Below are positions 48,961 to 61,521 of a stretch of 64,000 nucleotides of DNA, piece by piece. The stretch is from Papiliotrema nemorosa. Lineage: Eukaryota; Basidiomycota; Tremellomycetes; Tremellales; Rhynchogastremaceae. The notes beneath the pieces were generated by a model that was given only the letters and a program-made list of their open reading frames with translations, was not told the DNA's origin and did not search any database. The position numbers were made by a program, and so were the translations under genes. Numbering within the stretch: the first letter of the stretch is position 1; each line of letters begins with the position of its first letter. The stretch is taken from positions 372,001-436,000 of the forward strand of contig JASKOT010000003.1 of the NCBI GenBank assembly GCA_032158125.1. The letters are read 5' to 3'.

Positions 48961-50271
48961 CTATTCAGCCACCTTTCTCCTCTTCTTCTCTGCCTCCTCG
49001 GCCTCATCCTTGACCTTTCGCTTGACACCCACAGATGCGCTGCCACTAGGCACCATATCGTCTCCATGCACATTGACCAAGTCGCCTGCAGCTGCTTGCT
49101 CGATATCTTCCAACTCTCTACCTTCTTTCCTCGCCTTTCTGGCATCTCGTTTCTTCTTCTCTTCGTCTTTACGTTTCTTCTTCAGCTCACGTGCGCTCAG
49201 GAATCGATCGTCGATGACTTCCACTGCTTCGGCTTCGTGAGATGCGGTATGAGACTCATCTTGAACAGGTCGAGCTTGACGGGGCTGTTTCGCCGGTCGG
49301 GTTGGTTCGGGTGATAGAGATGGTGAAGGGGATCGTGCTTGAATGGTGGTGACTGAAGCTGGAGGTGGGGGTGGATTTGTGGGATCAGCAAGTAACGATC
49401 CTGTCAGACTGAGGACATTGTTGGTCACTTGCATCCTGGACATGAGCGAGAGTTCTTGGCGTGATCGATTGGAGGGTGGTGGTCACCTACCCAATGACGG
49501 TGAATTTAATACCCTTTCCATCCTTCTTTCCGTCTTCACCGATCAACTGACCAGTCTCAATATTCCTCCATCGTCCTACCTCCTCGACAACGCCGAGACC
49601 ATCCTCACTCTCATCATCCGAATCGAGATCCTCGTCTTCTGGTGAGGTATGTTCAAACTTGTACACGTCCAATGGGATATGTTGGAGCGGTATGGATATG
49701 TTGAACGTCCTTGCGAACAATAATGAAAGATGCGAGGGCGACGATAGGGAATGTGTGCCGTCTATCATCAGCATTCCATTCAGCCTAGTCTACGGGGTCG
49801 AGGGACTGACATAATTTTTGACCGACTTGAGGCGACCATAATATAGCGTCAAACTCCACAAACCCAACACCATAAGGACACTCGTCGATGATCTTCAACG
49901 TATTGTCAAGTATCTCATGCTGATAATGCGCCACGAGCACACCCTCCAATTGCGGCACATATCTACCCGTCAGGCCGAGTTTCATCTCGGGCGGAAGGTA
50001 CACACCGCATGAGCATCCCATCCAACACGTCTCTGATACCTGACAGCCAGTCCTCTGCATATTTTGGCGGGATAGACAACCTCATCTTGCACTTTCGATG
50101 TTCCCATGGACTCGCCTTTTCCTTCTTTTCGTGAGGTTGAGAGTGTTTGCTACCGTGTGATTTACTCTTGTGCTTGTGCGTATGCGAATGACCGTCTTTA
50201 TCTTTCGCATGGTGTTTCTTATGCTTCGAGTGATCCTTGGACGAACTTGCGTGGGCGTTCGGAGTGGACAT
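48961..50271 (-). CDS. RPA43: DNA-directed RNA polymerase I subunit RPA43
   Basis: The Pol I stalk subunit (with RPA14) that contacts initiation factor Rrn3/TIF-IA. The ATG at 50271 gives MSTPNAHASSSKDHSKHKKH, a His/Lys-rich tail. The RPB7-like N-terminal domain then reads CKMRLSIPPKYAEDWLSG, YVPQLEGVLVAHYQHEILDN and CPYGVGFVEFDAILWSPQ. The OB-fold part reads SHLSLLFARTFNISIPLQHI and RWRNIETGQLIGEDGKKDGK. The C-terminal tail is Lys/Glu-rich (ELKKKRKDEEKKKRDARK) and ends KKRRKVAE at 48961, typical of fungal RPA43. At least four introns are present. Confidence 0.88.
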
Positions 50272-50687
50272 GATGGATGATAGTGGGAGATGTGTCGGGG
50301 TTGGGAGATGTAGCAGAAGAGTGGTTTCTGAAAAAGTTGACCGGTCGCGGCTCCGACGGAAATTTACCGTAATCTGCAGCGCCTGCATCTAGCTATACCT
50401 AGGCAATCGTCAGACGTTCTCCAAGGGTCCTCGAGGTGAAGTGAGATTTTCTAAGAGAGAAAGATGCAATACGAGCTTGTGGTCACATTTCAATGGTCTG
50501 AGCTTCTCCTGTACCTCAATTGAGGCGCACATGGGACTGCAACTTCAAATCAACGGTGACCAGCTTCCTCTAAAAGCGAGCTGCACATGATCATGCACAG
50601 CAAACCATCATTCAGGGCTGATATGATACATGTCGTAAATTTGTAGACTCTCGCTGCGTCGTATCATCGTGGTACAACTTCACCAGC

Positions 50688-51257
50688 CTATGAGGAGGTC
50701 GCTGTTGTCGAAGCCATCTCCTTCTGAACAACAGGCCATCGTCGATTTTCCAGTTCTGCCAGGTACTCCTTGGTCGTATCCTTCGGCCTGTCCTTGGCCT
50801 TCTCCACCACCGAAGGCGACTGTTTCGAAGCGTACTTCTTCCTCAGATCCGCTATCGTACTCTTCGACTTCCAGGCCGAGTTTTCCAAAATGCCAGCCTG
50901 TTGATTAGCTACTTTGATCTCTACCATGGCACCTATACTCACCCTATCTAACAAGTTCCGCACTGTCCCTGTGGGTTCTGCGCCTTGACCGATCCACCAT
51001 TTTATCCTTGCCAGATCCCACGAGACAGTCTTCTCTAACGGTGGTTGGACGGTCTCTTTCCCGAATATCCTATTTGGCGCTGGGATGAAGTCCGTATTCC
51101 TCACTCGTGCTATCGGATCATATTCTCCTAGTTTTTCCAGTGGCCTTGCTTCTCTGGCCTTTCCAGCTTGGATGGCGACTATGTGGTATAATGGTTGGTT
51201 TCGCTGTCCGTGTCGGGCGAGACGGATTCGGATACCGTTGATCGGGTATCTGCCCAT
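50688..51257 (-). CDS. MRPS16: Mitochondrial small-subunit ribosomal protein bS16m
   Basis: Bacterial S16 homologue of the mitoribosome. The ATG at 51257 gives MGRYPINGIRIRLARHGQRN, then QPLYHIVAIQAGKAREARPL and EKLGEYDPI, the classical S16 start. The core continues DLARIKWWIGQGAEPTGTVR and NLLDR. An intron at 50898-50942 (45 nt, GTGAGT donor, GCTAAT branch, CAACAG acceptor) then joins to AGILENSAWKS. The intron has no in-frame stop and is a multiple of three, so a simple frame reads through it. The C-terminal ~50 residues are a charged extension beyond bacterial S16, ending STTATSS at 50688. Confidence 0.92.
   Translation of the reverse strand: MGRYPINGIRIRLARHGQRNQPLYHIVAIQAGKAREARPLEKLGEYDPIARVRNTDFIPAPNRIFGKETVQPPLEKTVSWDLARIKWWIGQGAEPTGTVRNLLDRVSIGAMVEIKVANQQAGILENSAWKSKSTIADLRKKYASKQSPSVVEKAKDRPKDTTKEYLAELENRRWPVVQKEMASTTATSS
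50898..50942 (-). other. In-frame, stop-free 45-nt intron in bS16m
   Basis: Good splice signals. Retention would insert 15 residues (VSIGAMVEIKVANQQ) into the conserved NLLDR-AGI junction without shifting the frame. Confidence 0.7.
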
Positions 51258-51588
51258 TGTGGAAAGGAGATTTTGTTTCGAAAGATAGGGAGAATGACCG
51301 GTTCAACGCGATCGCTCGATGTGAGGGTGCGCGCTTTGCGATGTCTTGGAGCGATTGATGTGTATTTTGGTGTAGGCGACGTTGGATGCCTGATATCTTC
51401 ACCGAAATCTCGAGGTAATTATCACTCCTCGACTCGCTACCTCCATTATGCCACGTCATCCCCCGGATACTCAACCTCCACCTTGCCCCGCCCAACCTGC
51501 ACCTTCACCTCGCATCACCCCTTGACCTCGACTGTTCAACGTCTCCCCTCACCATTCCTCGGTATACCCAGACAGGCATAGGAGAAGA

Positions 51589-54500
51589 TGGTGGTGACTC
51601 GATCAACGCTGAGCTCAAGCTATGCTTCATACAAGCAAAAAGTGAGTGATCCCCGCAGTCTGAGGGCCCCGCTTACACTTGTACCTTCATGGGCTGATTA
51701 CATGTAGTTTGGCGAGGGTGACTTTGATCTGAGGTGAGTAGGCGCATATGAAGTACTTGGAAACTATCATTCCGCCCTCTATCGGAGCTAGCCCATCGAT
51801 AGTCCACGTCTGGCTCGCTATACATCACCCATCTCCACAGATTACCTCGCTCAACCCTGCTCTTCCTCTCCTATCCTCGCACTTCCCTCCATTCCAAAGT
51901 GTGGACTCGGTTCCGCCGCCAGAAGCCTTTTCCGGATTGTTAATGAGAGCATCAACCCGCACAATACTGATCATCAGGCAACAAGCGCTATATGACCTCG
52001 GCAACGACATCAGGTCCATAACCACCACACCCGCCAAGGGTAAAACACCTCAAGACAACACCTACGCAGATGAGCACGTCGAAAGGCAATTCACCAACGA
52101 TGTACTCAACCTGGTTCTGGAAGACCCAAATTCAGGTGTCAAGGCGGAAGCAGTGAAGTGGTGAGTCGTGGTCATGCCGCTCGGTCTAACGTCCAGTCTA
52201 GAAATCATGACTGCAAAGTCGCGTGGCCAAACTATTACCACCATCATCAAAGGGTTGTTGGATGGGATAACCTCAGATAAGGAAGAGACGAGAGATATCG
52301 CTTGTCCTGGTGCGTTGCGACGTCTATACTCTGCGTACCTGCACTGAACTATCAGCGTTGAAGCGAGTCATCCAGGCTATTCCTCATGATGTCCCTCACA
52401 TCGGACAGAATATAGAAGGCATCCTTGCTCGTGTTTTCCCCATCCTCATCAGCGTAAGCTTGTATGTGTTTCCCCCCAGCTGAACCGGCAGACATCCCCC
52501 TCACCTGATCCACAGACCGCGTCCGAGCTGCTTCAAATCCTCAAAGACATCTATATCCGTTTCCCCAACCGTATCGCTGCATCACCCGCCGCTCAGACCT
52601 CGTCCCAGCAGAATCTCGTACAGGTCCTTTCGACTACCCGAAACAGTTCCATCCGTAAGCGATCAATAGAGGCTCTTGCTGCCCTTATCGCGACGACGCC
52701 GAAAATCTTCGACGCCCAGCTGCAGGGTACCTTACAACAAGGACTGAAGCAGGGTGGAGATGTTGGAAACGCCTGGATCAGCTTGGTGGCGGCCTTAGCG
52801 AGAGAGCAGAGTATCGTGTCCATCATGGGCGCGTTGGTAGGATCCGGCAAGATTGTGGACGTTATTCTGGAGCACTCTTTGGACACCGAAGCGGTGGACT
52901 CGGTGGAAGCTGCCCTCATGGTAAGCAGGCTCGATTCAATTTGATGCTCCAGCTCACAAAAGACCATCGAGTCTCTGATACTTCGATGCCCTACGGAAAT
53001 CACCCCATATGTCCCTTCTGTCCTCAGCCGATCACTCGAGCTGGTCAAGCATGACCCGGTGAGTTTGTAATCCTGTACAAGGGCTGACATTAGAATTACG
53101 TCGACATTGGCGACGACGACGTGGATATGGACGAAGACGAGGAGGAAGAGGAAGATTTCGAAGATGAAGCGTGAGCAGCTGTTGGGGCACCTTGTTGACA
53201 TGCAGATACTCGGATGAAGAGGATCAATCGTGGAAGATCCGACGAGCAGCTGGCAAGGTGATCCTCGCACTCATCGGCACTCGAAATGAGCTCCTTGTCG
53301 AATTCTACAAGACTGCCGTTCCTGTACTTCTCTCCCGCTTCAATGAGCGAGAAGACGGCGTCCGATCAGAGATCCTGACGGCGGTCGAGGCGTTATTGAG
53401 ACAGACCGCTCAAGCGCGAATAGCAGCAGCGACAGCAGGAGGCAGAAACAAGCGAAAAAGAAGCGAGGGAATGGACGAGGATGTGTCGGAAGAGACGTGA
53501 GTTGAGGCATGAGACAGACACTGAGTCTAGTGTTATCCAGTATCTCCGACAGACCCACCCCAAACTTCTTTCAGCCACGCTCAAACAACTCAACTCCAAG
53601 AACATGCTCACTCGACAACAGGCTTTTGTCCTTCTCAAACAAGTTGATGAAGCCCTTGAGGGGGGACTGGAAAGTGAGGCCGATCAGGTCTGCACTTCCG
53701 CCACAAATGCCCTACGTTCCGTCGACACTACGACCACCTCTTCGCTCGCCATCGCAGCACTATCCTTCCTCGCAACGTTCTTCCGACATCATTCTGCTCG
53801 AGTCTATGCTTCTCACCTGGAAAAACTTGTCCCTGCTATCGTCTTGTGCATGAAGGATTCCCTTCAGCGAGTCAGTTTCGAAGCTTTTGCGGCGGCTTCT
53901 GCCTTAGCCCAATCATTGCGACCGCAGGGATCGGCTTCGCCTCTCGCAGTCAACTTCTCTGAACCCGTCAAGCGCCTTCATGCGGCTGCGATGCAAGTCT
54001 TGGGAGACTCGACGGTAGATGGTGAGGTGCGAGAGCGGGCCATCGAAACCTTAGGACACCTACTGGTACACGAGGGCGACGTTCTGGTCGATACGTATTC
54101 GACTTGTCTTCCTCTCATCACGACACGGCTAGGCACCGAGAGTACCGCTCATACCGCCGTACAGGTGATCGAGAGGATTGCCAACTCGTCATTGTGCAAG
54201 GGACCAGTCTTCGACGACTGGCTGCTCGAGGTGTTGCCCGAGATTGTGGTCGCATTACGACGAACCCGCCGAACATCGGGCAAGTCCGCTGAATTCGCCT
54301 GCCTGCAGTCGTTACTTCACCGAACTGGGAAAAATTTGCCTTCTGAGACCGCCGAAGCTTTGGTGGCAGAGCTTGTCCCCTTCACTGATTCGTCGCCCGC
54401 CATCTCGACCATCGCCATCATTCTATCCCTGCAGAGCGATGCCCGAGGAGCAGTCGAGGCACACTTCCTGCCCCAGGCTCTCATTCTGATCAAATCTCCC

Positions 54501-56345
54501 TCGACGCACGCTCAGTTGGTGGATGCCCTGGCGGCCTTCTTTGGGATCTATGTCGACGCCAACTCTGATGCTGCGACCAAAATGGTAGCGCAATTGACCA
54601 AAAACCTAGGGCAACAAGGAAGTCTGCCCGACGCGACGCAAGGTGGAACCGCAATTTATTCAGCCACGGCTCGATGCATTGGTACAGTCATCGAGCATTC
54701 GCCACAAGCCGCTTCAAGGGTTTTGAGCGATTTCCAATCCATCATCTCCGTCAGTTCTAACGGCTCGCAGTCGGACGCACTGCTGACCATCAGAATGGCA
54801 AAGAGTCCGAAGCAGAGACGTACTTGGCCCTCCTTTGCATCGGTGAGATCGGGCGAACAATGTGAGTCGACCAATGTCCTTGTACCATTCTCATGTCAGT
54901 GATCTATCCTCTCAACCAGAGATGTCGAAACAAATTTCGGCCTTCTTTGGCTCCGAGAGCGAAGAGTTGCGATCTGCCGCCGCTTTCGCCATTGGAAACA
55001 TTGCCGTCGGATCCCCTCATGTTTTCCTACCCTCCATCATTCAACAGATCTCCGCAGCTACCACCGAGGCGAATCGATTGCTTCTTCTTCATGCTTTGAA
55101 AGAGGTCAGTCCCCCCGATTTCATATGCAGGTGGACTAACAATTCAGGTCATACTCCATTCCTCTACTACTCAGCTTGAGAGTATCGCCGATGCGGTCTG
55201 GCAACCGCTATTCGACGAAAAAGATCTCGCGACTTCGAAGAAAAGCAAGAGTGGTGCGGGCTGTGAAGATATCGGGGATGATGCAGTTCGGAATGTAAAG
55301 GCGGCTTGTATTGGCAAGTTGACAACGGCTGCTCCTAGCAAGTACCTTCCTCAACTTCAAGTGAGCGCTTCTTTGCGAATGAGCGAGATTAACAGCTGAC
55401 GCACAGTCACTGCTCCACTCATCGCCGCGAAATCGGGCAATCGTGGCGGCAGCGGTTCGGTACACCTTTATCGACACCTCTTCAGCCTATGATGAACTTA
55501 TTGCTCCGCTGATTGTCGATTTTCTCTCCTTGATGCACGATGACAACTTGGTGAGTCCAGATGCAAGGCCGCTGAGCTGATCGGTAGATCGTGCGACGAC
55601 TGTCCTTGGCTTCTCTGAATGCAGCGATTCAGAACAAACCGCATTTGATCATCGATCGACTCGCAACATTACAGCCTCTGCTGTTCCAGGAGACCCATGT
55701 GAAGCCAGAGCTGCAGAGACAAGTCCAAATGGGGCCGTTTAAGAGTGCGTCTTGAGTGTCCCATCTGATCAATGCTCACGTACTAGTCACAGAGGATGAC
55801 GGCTTGGAGAACCGTAAGATGGCCTATGAGACAATGTGAGTTAGCAATACATCTCCCTTGACCGTCGCTGATTATCAGGTACACCCTTGTGAGATCCGTG
55901 TCCCTCGTTCTCGTGCATTGCTCATTCTAGCTCGGTACATGCTTCTCCAAGGTGGACCTTCCCACCTTTACAGATCGGGTGATGGCAGCACTCAACGATG
56001 TCAACGAAATCAAGGTTTTGGGCTTCATGCTCCTGCTCCGATTGTCACAGTTATCACCGGCATCCGTGATTCCCCGACTTGACGACGCCACGGAGAGTAT
56101 CAAGATTGTCATGAAGGACGTCGAGGTCAAGGAAGATACTGTGAAGCAAGATCTTGAGCGAAAAGGTACGCAGCACGATAGGCCGAGGAAGCTGACGGTC
56201 AGAGGAGATGCAGCGATCGGCGTTGCGTACTGCTGTACCTTTGTACAAAATGTCTGCTCCCGCTCAGGCACCCGCGTTCCACGCATTCGTTTCGAGCTTG
56301 TTAGCCAAACCAGAATGGAGAGAGTATCGAGATTATTCAGGTTAA
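51589..56345 (+). CDS. CAND1: CAND1 (cullin-associated NEDD8-dissociated protein 1)
   Basis: A HEAT-repeat protein that wraps unneddylated cullin-RING cores and exchanges substrate receptors. The ATG at 51589 gives MVVTRSTLSSSYASYKQK, then FGEGDFDLR. A 244-nt intron (51734-51977) leads to QQALYDLGNDIRSI. Diagnostic blocks are EDPNSGVKAEAVK, DKEETRDIACPALKRVI and the acidic stretch DDDVDMDEDEEEEEDFEDEA. After that come DQSWKIRRAAGKVILALIGT and LLVEFYKTAVPVLLSRFNER. The TIP120-type C-terminus reads CFSKVDLPTFTDRVMAALND, VNEIKVLGFMLLLRLSQLSP and PEWREYRDYSG, with the stop at 56343-56345. About 15 introns. Length and motif order match the family from end to end. Confidence 0.93.
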
Positions 56346-56639
56346 GAGATGACACAGAGGTGGTCCGGGCACGAGTCAACGTAATACGTATCATGCACAT
56401 GCCAGCAACGAGTGACAGGAGTATAGGTACACGAGTCGAGATGTATATGATCATCATGCATTGTTCTAGCAGCTGAAAGGCGACGAGACGAGACGACTCT
56501 CCGAGCCGGAAACAACTCAGGCACGGGATCATCCCAAACGTCGGCCACCTGTCCACTTTCATCTCGTTCAAGCATTGCTTCGTTATTGTGTCAATCGCTA
56601 CACCGGGACAAGATCTCAGACGGTGGGCAGCCGCTCAGT

Positions 56640-59600
56640 ATGCCACCACGATCTGTGCTCCTGACATACACTCTACATCCTGCACCTCATCCCCATGCCT
56701 CGTCATCGACATCAAACTCTCCTCTCCAGACGGCCCTCGAAGGTATCCGGCGTCAAACACCTTTGACAAATTTGCATTGGAAACCTTCGTCGCGAACATC
56801 ATTGAGGACGATACAGAGTTTAGATGTGAACTTGGTAGAATTGGGAGAGGTGGGCACGCTGGGCAAGGAGGTAGCTGGAAGCGTGCTTGAATGGCCTCTG
56901 GTCAATCTGTGTTTTGTCACTTGTGAAGTGAGCTCACCCCGGTACCAATCCCCTCCCACAATCTGACTCCTCTCGATGATTTTTACACTCGCCGGAACGA
57001 GGTTCAAAGGCTTATAGCAGAACGACGAGGTGTACAAGAATCAGACGAGATCATTCATTCGGGACTGGTTATCTCTCCTTGCAGCTAGGAAGAATGCGCA
57101 CACGCCCCTGATAGTCCTTGTCAACACGCCTTCTACAGCCGCTTCATCTGGCAAGAATGTATTTGGGAGGGATAAAGGAGTCATAGCGAAACTTCGAACG
57201 GACTTCAACACTGCAAAGAGGGACAAGTGGGTCTCTCACAACTGCCAGAAGGGCGTTGAGCTAATGGGAAAGGTGTGTGCAGATCAACTTGCCCCCGGGT
57301 GGGAAGGACGATCCGGCTGTCTGGGTCGAGATCATCAATAAGCTCAAAGAGAGTATAGTCTCCGCTTTCGATGAGGCTATTGTGGAAAGAGAAGAGGATA
57401 TCAAGAGGGGGGAAGCTCAACGGCTTACGGTCGGATGGAACTTTTGTACATGGTTCTTGCTCAAGGTGAGCCGTCTTTTCTTATTTCGGTTTGGTTCAAG
57501 ACTGTGTTGACGACCAGGAATCTCTGGCCTACTCGTTCGAAGGAGTCAACCTGTACGAAGATGCTCTGGTAGTGTATGAAGAACTCGAAGCGGCCTTTAT
57601 CCAAGTCGTCAAGGAACAAAACCTCTCTTGGTTCGGCAAGCTCGGTGCGACAGGTTCGAGAGACGACTCTTTGGCTGTATTGGATACCGCGGCGAAACCT
57701 TATCGCGAGTTGTTACAGACTAGCAGTATCAGCATATTCGACTTTAGAGTGTATGTCTTTGCGAGACAGGCGTTGTTGTTAGGCAAGCTAGGGAGGATTA
57801 CCGAAATTGCAAAGAGGGGACAATGGTTCGTCGCGAGCTTGGCGAGGAGGTTGAGAGAGAACGAGGTAGGTATTATATTTTCTGACTTTCAGTATGGCTT
57901 ATGTCTAGCTCGACCTGGCGGAAAACTTCATCGAATCGTGGACGTTTACAGCGTGTATGGATATCGTACACCGCTGCGACGAGTGGTCCAGGATAGATAG
58001 ACCTAACGGAGATTACTCGGGACTCATAGCATACGAATCGGCTCGATCTGAGCTGCTGGATATCGCTAGAGCTCAGGTGAGTCGATGTCTTGGCAATATC
58101 GATCATCGCTGATACTCAGGTCGAACGTATAGGTGTCTCCGCTGGTCATTTGCCAAACCAATACCCCTTTGCCGCATCATCAACACCTGCCCCTGTACTT
58201 GATGACGTTCTCTTTGAATCGTCAGACAATGGACTTTCCGATACCGAGGATGCAGCCGATAAGCAAGCTCGACCTACCCTGTCCAATCGGCAATTGGTTG
58301 AAGCGATAGCTAGCAAAGACACTTTCGACACGCTCTACATCACTTTGACAAAAAGAGCCATCGCCGCATACGAAGCATGTCACAAAGCCAATAGTACTGT
58401 CCGCCTCAAAGCAAATCTCGCTGCATTAGCTCTGTGAGCTCGACTACGAATTGATGTAGACTCGCTGACGTCTAGGCTGAAAGAAGACTGGAGTACCGCA
58501 TATGATCTTTGTCGAGCCCTAGCGAAAGATAGTGCTGAACAGCATGTTTGGGAGCCGGCAGCCAAGTTCGCCTTGGCAGGCGCGCTGAAAGCTCACCGAC
58601 ATCTCAACATGGAGAAACAGGACGATTGGATCAACCTTGCCTTGGCATATCTTCGTGTCTGTGCGATCGCATCGGAGGCGAAAGCGATTGATGAAGAGCT
58701 GCAACAGGTGACCGACGGTTTGAGTGCTTCTGAGACTCCGCATCTGGGTGAGTCGTCTGATGAGTTCATCGCTGATTGCACAGCGTCAAGTCACAATGCT
58801 TTCACGATAGATAGAATAGATCACCAGGCGTCTTACGATGGTGCGCCGGACACAAGCAGTGTTCAAGTGGAAATTAAAAATAAACTTTCAACTGTAATCT
58901 TGCACACCTGCTCACTGGCCTCGCTAACAACCAGGGGGTTCGTTGTACCGAGATCTCGCTGCGATTCGCAGATGCAGAGGAAGATGAGATCGTCTTCACT
59001 GCGGAACATGTAGAGCTAGCACCTGGTTCGAACAAGGTCGTAGTGACGAGCAACGTAAGAGCCGATCATGGAGTCCACGATCATTGTTAACGCTCCTAGA
59101 CAACTACACAAGGGCTATTTATCTTGCGAGAGACTAGAATAGCGCTGGGTCAGGTTGTTTTCGACTATCAACCCAATTCGGAAGAGGCCCAACTCGAGCT
59201 CCGCCGCAACCCTCGCGCACCTCAATTAGTATTACGCATGCCATACGATAGTGCGTCACTTCTATATAGTGGGTTGCCGCTCATCGTTAGTCTCCTTGGA
59301 CAAGAATCCTTGCGTCGTGCTGGAAATACATTCTGGTGAAAGCGATCTGACGGATGCCGAGGTGGTCCTGGTATCTGCTCAAGATGACGTGGGATATCAG
59401 TTGGAAGCCGCCACTTCAGAGTATCGTAAGTCGAGCTAGTATCGACTCACGCTCATATGATAGATTTGCAGGCCTCGAGGCACTTGATCACATTGGGTGA
59501 CGTGAACGCCGGCTCTTCTGTCACGATCACGGTGCCTTATGTCGGCAACGCATCCTCCGACTGGACAAAGGCACGCATATCATTCACTCGTGATGGCCAG

Positions 59601-60796
59601 CTGATACGACAGGCCCGTTCCTTACTCCGGTATCGAACAGCTCGAGGGCAACCACGAGTGATCTTTGACCATCATGAAATAACCATGAGTCTCCCCCTTA
59701 CGGTGAACGTGCAGGACTCTTTCAGGCCGAAGAGGTGCGCGTGACACAATGATGCGTGCTCATAGCCAGCCTGATATCGCATTTCACGATAGCGTCAGAT
59801 GGTCGGGAGCACTTGCGAATCGCCTCGGTCAATTTGATTGAGGTGCAAGAATCGGCGTACACTGTGGAGAGCGCGCGGAAACACTGGGAAAAGCCTCTTG
59901 TCAGTTGTGCCCTCGCCGAGACGTATCGTCTTTATTGAGGTACAGATTGTCATGCCCTCTCAACCCTTATCATGCTTGTTCAAGATAACCAAAACTTCGC
60001 AGAGTACGTACTTGTACTGAAGCAGACGACGCGACAAGCTTATTACAGATCCTTCCGCTGCGCTACGATTGGTCATTAGGTATCGAGGTGTCGACGAAAG
60101 CCGGAGCGGTCCAACTTCATCATCTACGAAACGAAAATCGACATTGCTGGGGCTGAGCGACGACAAATGGAGGACCCTAGAGATACCTGTGGATGTTCCC
60201 CAGCGCCGGGTAAGTCATGCTTTGACAGGATTGAATTTGGCTGAAGCATGAGCTTTTGACTTCTGTGCGGTTTGAGCATTTGTCTCCGTCCAAAGCAGTA
60301 TATGAAGGGAGAGCAATCTCTCTCCGCATGAAATTCGACAGCACGTTTGAGTGGCTAGGGGATGAAGATGGTGCCACTACGAGGGATCAAAGTGAAATAG
60401 AGATTTTCTGGGATATATCAGTGTCCCAAGACGATTGGATCGTACTCGGTCGAAAGAAGGGTCATCATGCGGCAAAGGTGGGTTGCTAAACGAGTCACGG
60501 TGCTAATGTTTCAGGAAGGAGTCACAGCTCATCAAGACATTGTATTGGTTCCAGTTCGATCGGGAAAGCTGTTCCTGCCGGCTGTGCATGCTAGATTGTT
60601 AAAGCCAAAATCGGTACTCGACGGACGAAGATCCTCTGTCGACAGGGCCAATGGACATTCCAGTGAGGATGCCGGAGATGGAATCATCTGTGAAACGCAT
60701 GTGGAGAACGCGGCGGAGGTGATAGATGTCTTGTCGGCGACAAAGAGTCGGACGGTGTTGGTCCCATTACCGATTCGAGATGGATGGGATGTGTAA
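56640..60796 (+). CDS. TRS130: TRAPPII complex subunit TRS130/TRAPPC10
   Basis: A subunit of TRAPPII, the exchange factor for Ypt31/32 (Rab11) at the late Golgi. The ATG at 56640 gives MPPRSVLLTYTLHPAPHPHA, followed by RRQTPLTNLHWKPSSRTSLR, the usual N-terminal block. Further landmarks are DWLSLLAARKNAHTPLIVLV, SGKNVFGRDKGVIAKLRTDF, VWVEIINKLKESIVSAFDEA and FCTWFLLKESLAYSFEGVNL, with YEDALVVYEELEAAFIQVVK and FDFRVYVFARQALLLGKLGR after them. The C-terminal half is beta-rich (about 58800-60796) and ends PLPIRDGWDV. At least ten introns. The start codon is uncertain because the frame is also open upstream of 56640. It follows CAND1 in tandem, 294 bp away. Confidence 0.88.
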
Positions 60797-61521
60797 GCGC
60801 TCGACTTGGCGAGCCAGGAGCTAGGAGAAAGAAGCATGACAGCATGTCGGATCACTCTCAAAGGCTCTGAAGGGACCCCACGCGTCGCAATTTCGGGCGT
60901 GGGGGAAGCCAGCAAGACCTTGATCCTTGCGAAGTTTGCTAAGCTTTCGCCATTTCGTCTGTAGATGCCTCAGAGTCGCTCTACTGCTTTCCATGTGTTG
61001 GCGCAGGTCCGCAGTGGCAGTCGCCTATCGAGCAAAGTGTACTGCGCGTACTGCGATGCCGCGTTGTAGACCCACTATATTGCCGGAGATGCAGCAGCAT
61101 GGTACATGATCACACATCTGAGTCAATCCCTTGTCAGGTCACCGCCTGCCTGCTTGCTGCATGACCGGCCCAAGTATCCCTCCGACGGCCGACGATGCTC
61201 CACCACAATCACATGGTGCTCTCGGGTCGGGATCCAGACGGCCCGGAGTTGGCCGCTGATAATCTTCTCCTCATCGTCTTGCTCTCTACCTCTTAGCGCA
61301 ATGGCGCAATAGTGCAAAGGCTCATTCCCGGTTGAAAGGAGCATTACACCGAGTCGCAGTCTCGCTGTAATCAATGCCGCTACCCGCTGTCCCCTTTTAA
61401 CCGATCGTCTAGCAAAACTATCATGTCTAGGGTATCAAAATATCCCGGCGAATCGAAGTGGTCAAGAAACCTATAATAGATACCCAATCATGCTCGAGGA
61501 GACCCCAGCACGCCCCTCGTT
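60797..61521. other. Intergenic region upstream of the GH74 gene
   Basis: No coding frame recognised. A TATA-like CTATAATAG at about 61471 lies 50 bp before the GH74 ATG. Nothing else is seen. Confidence 0.5.

Noticed and set aside
48592..49145. Extra exon between RPA43 and the coiled-coil gene
   Set aside because: Frames here have stops close to weak starts and no homologous feel; treated as UTR and intergenic sequence.
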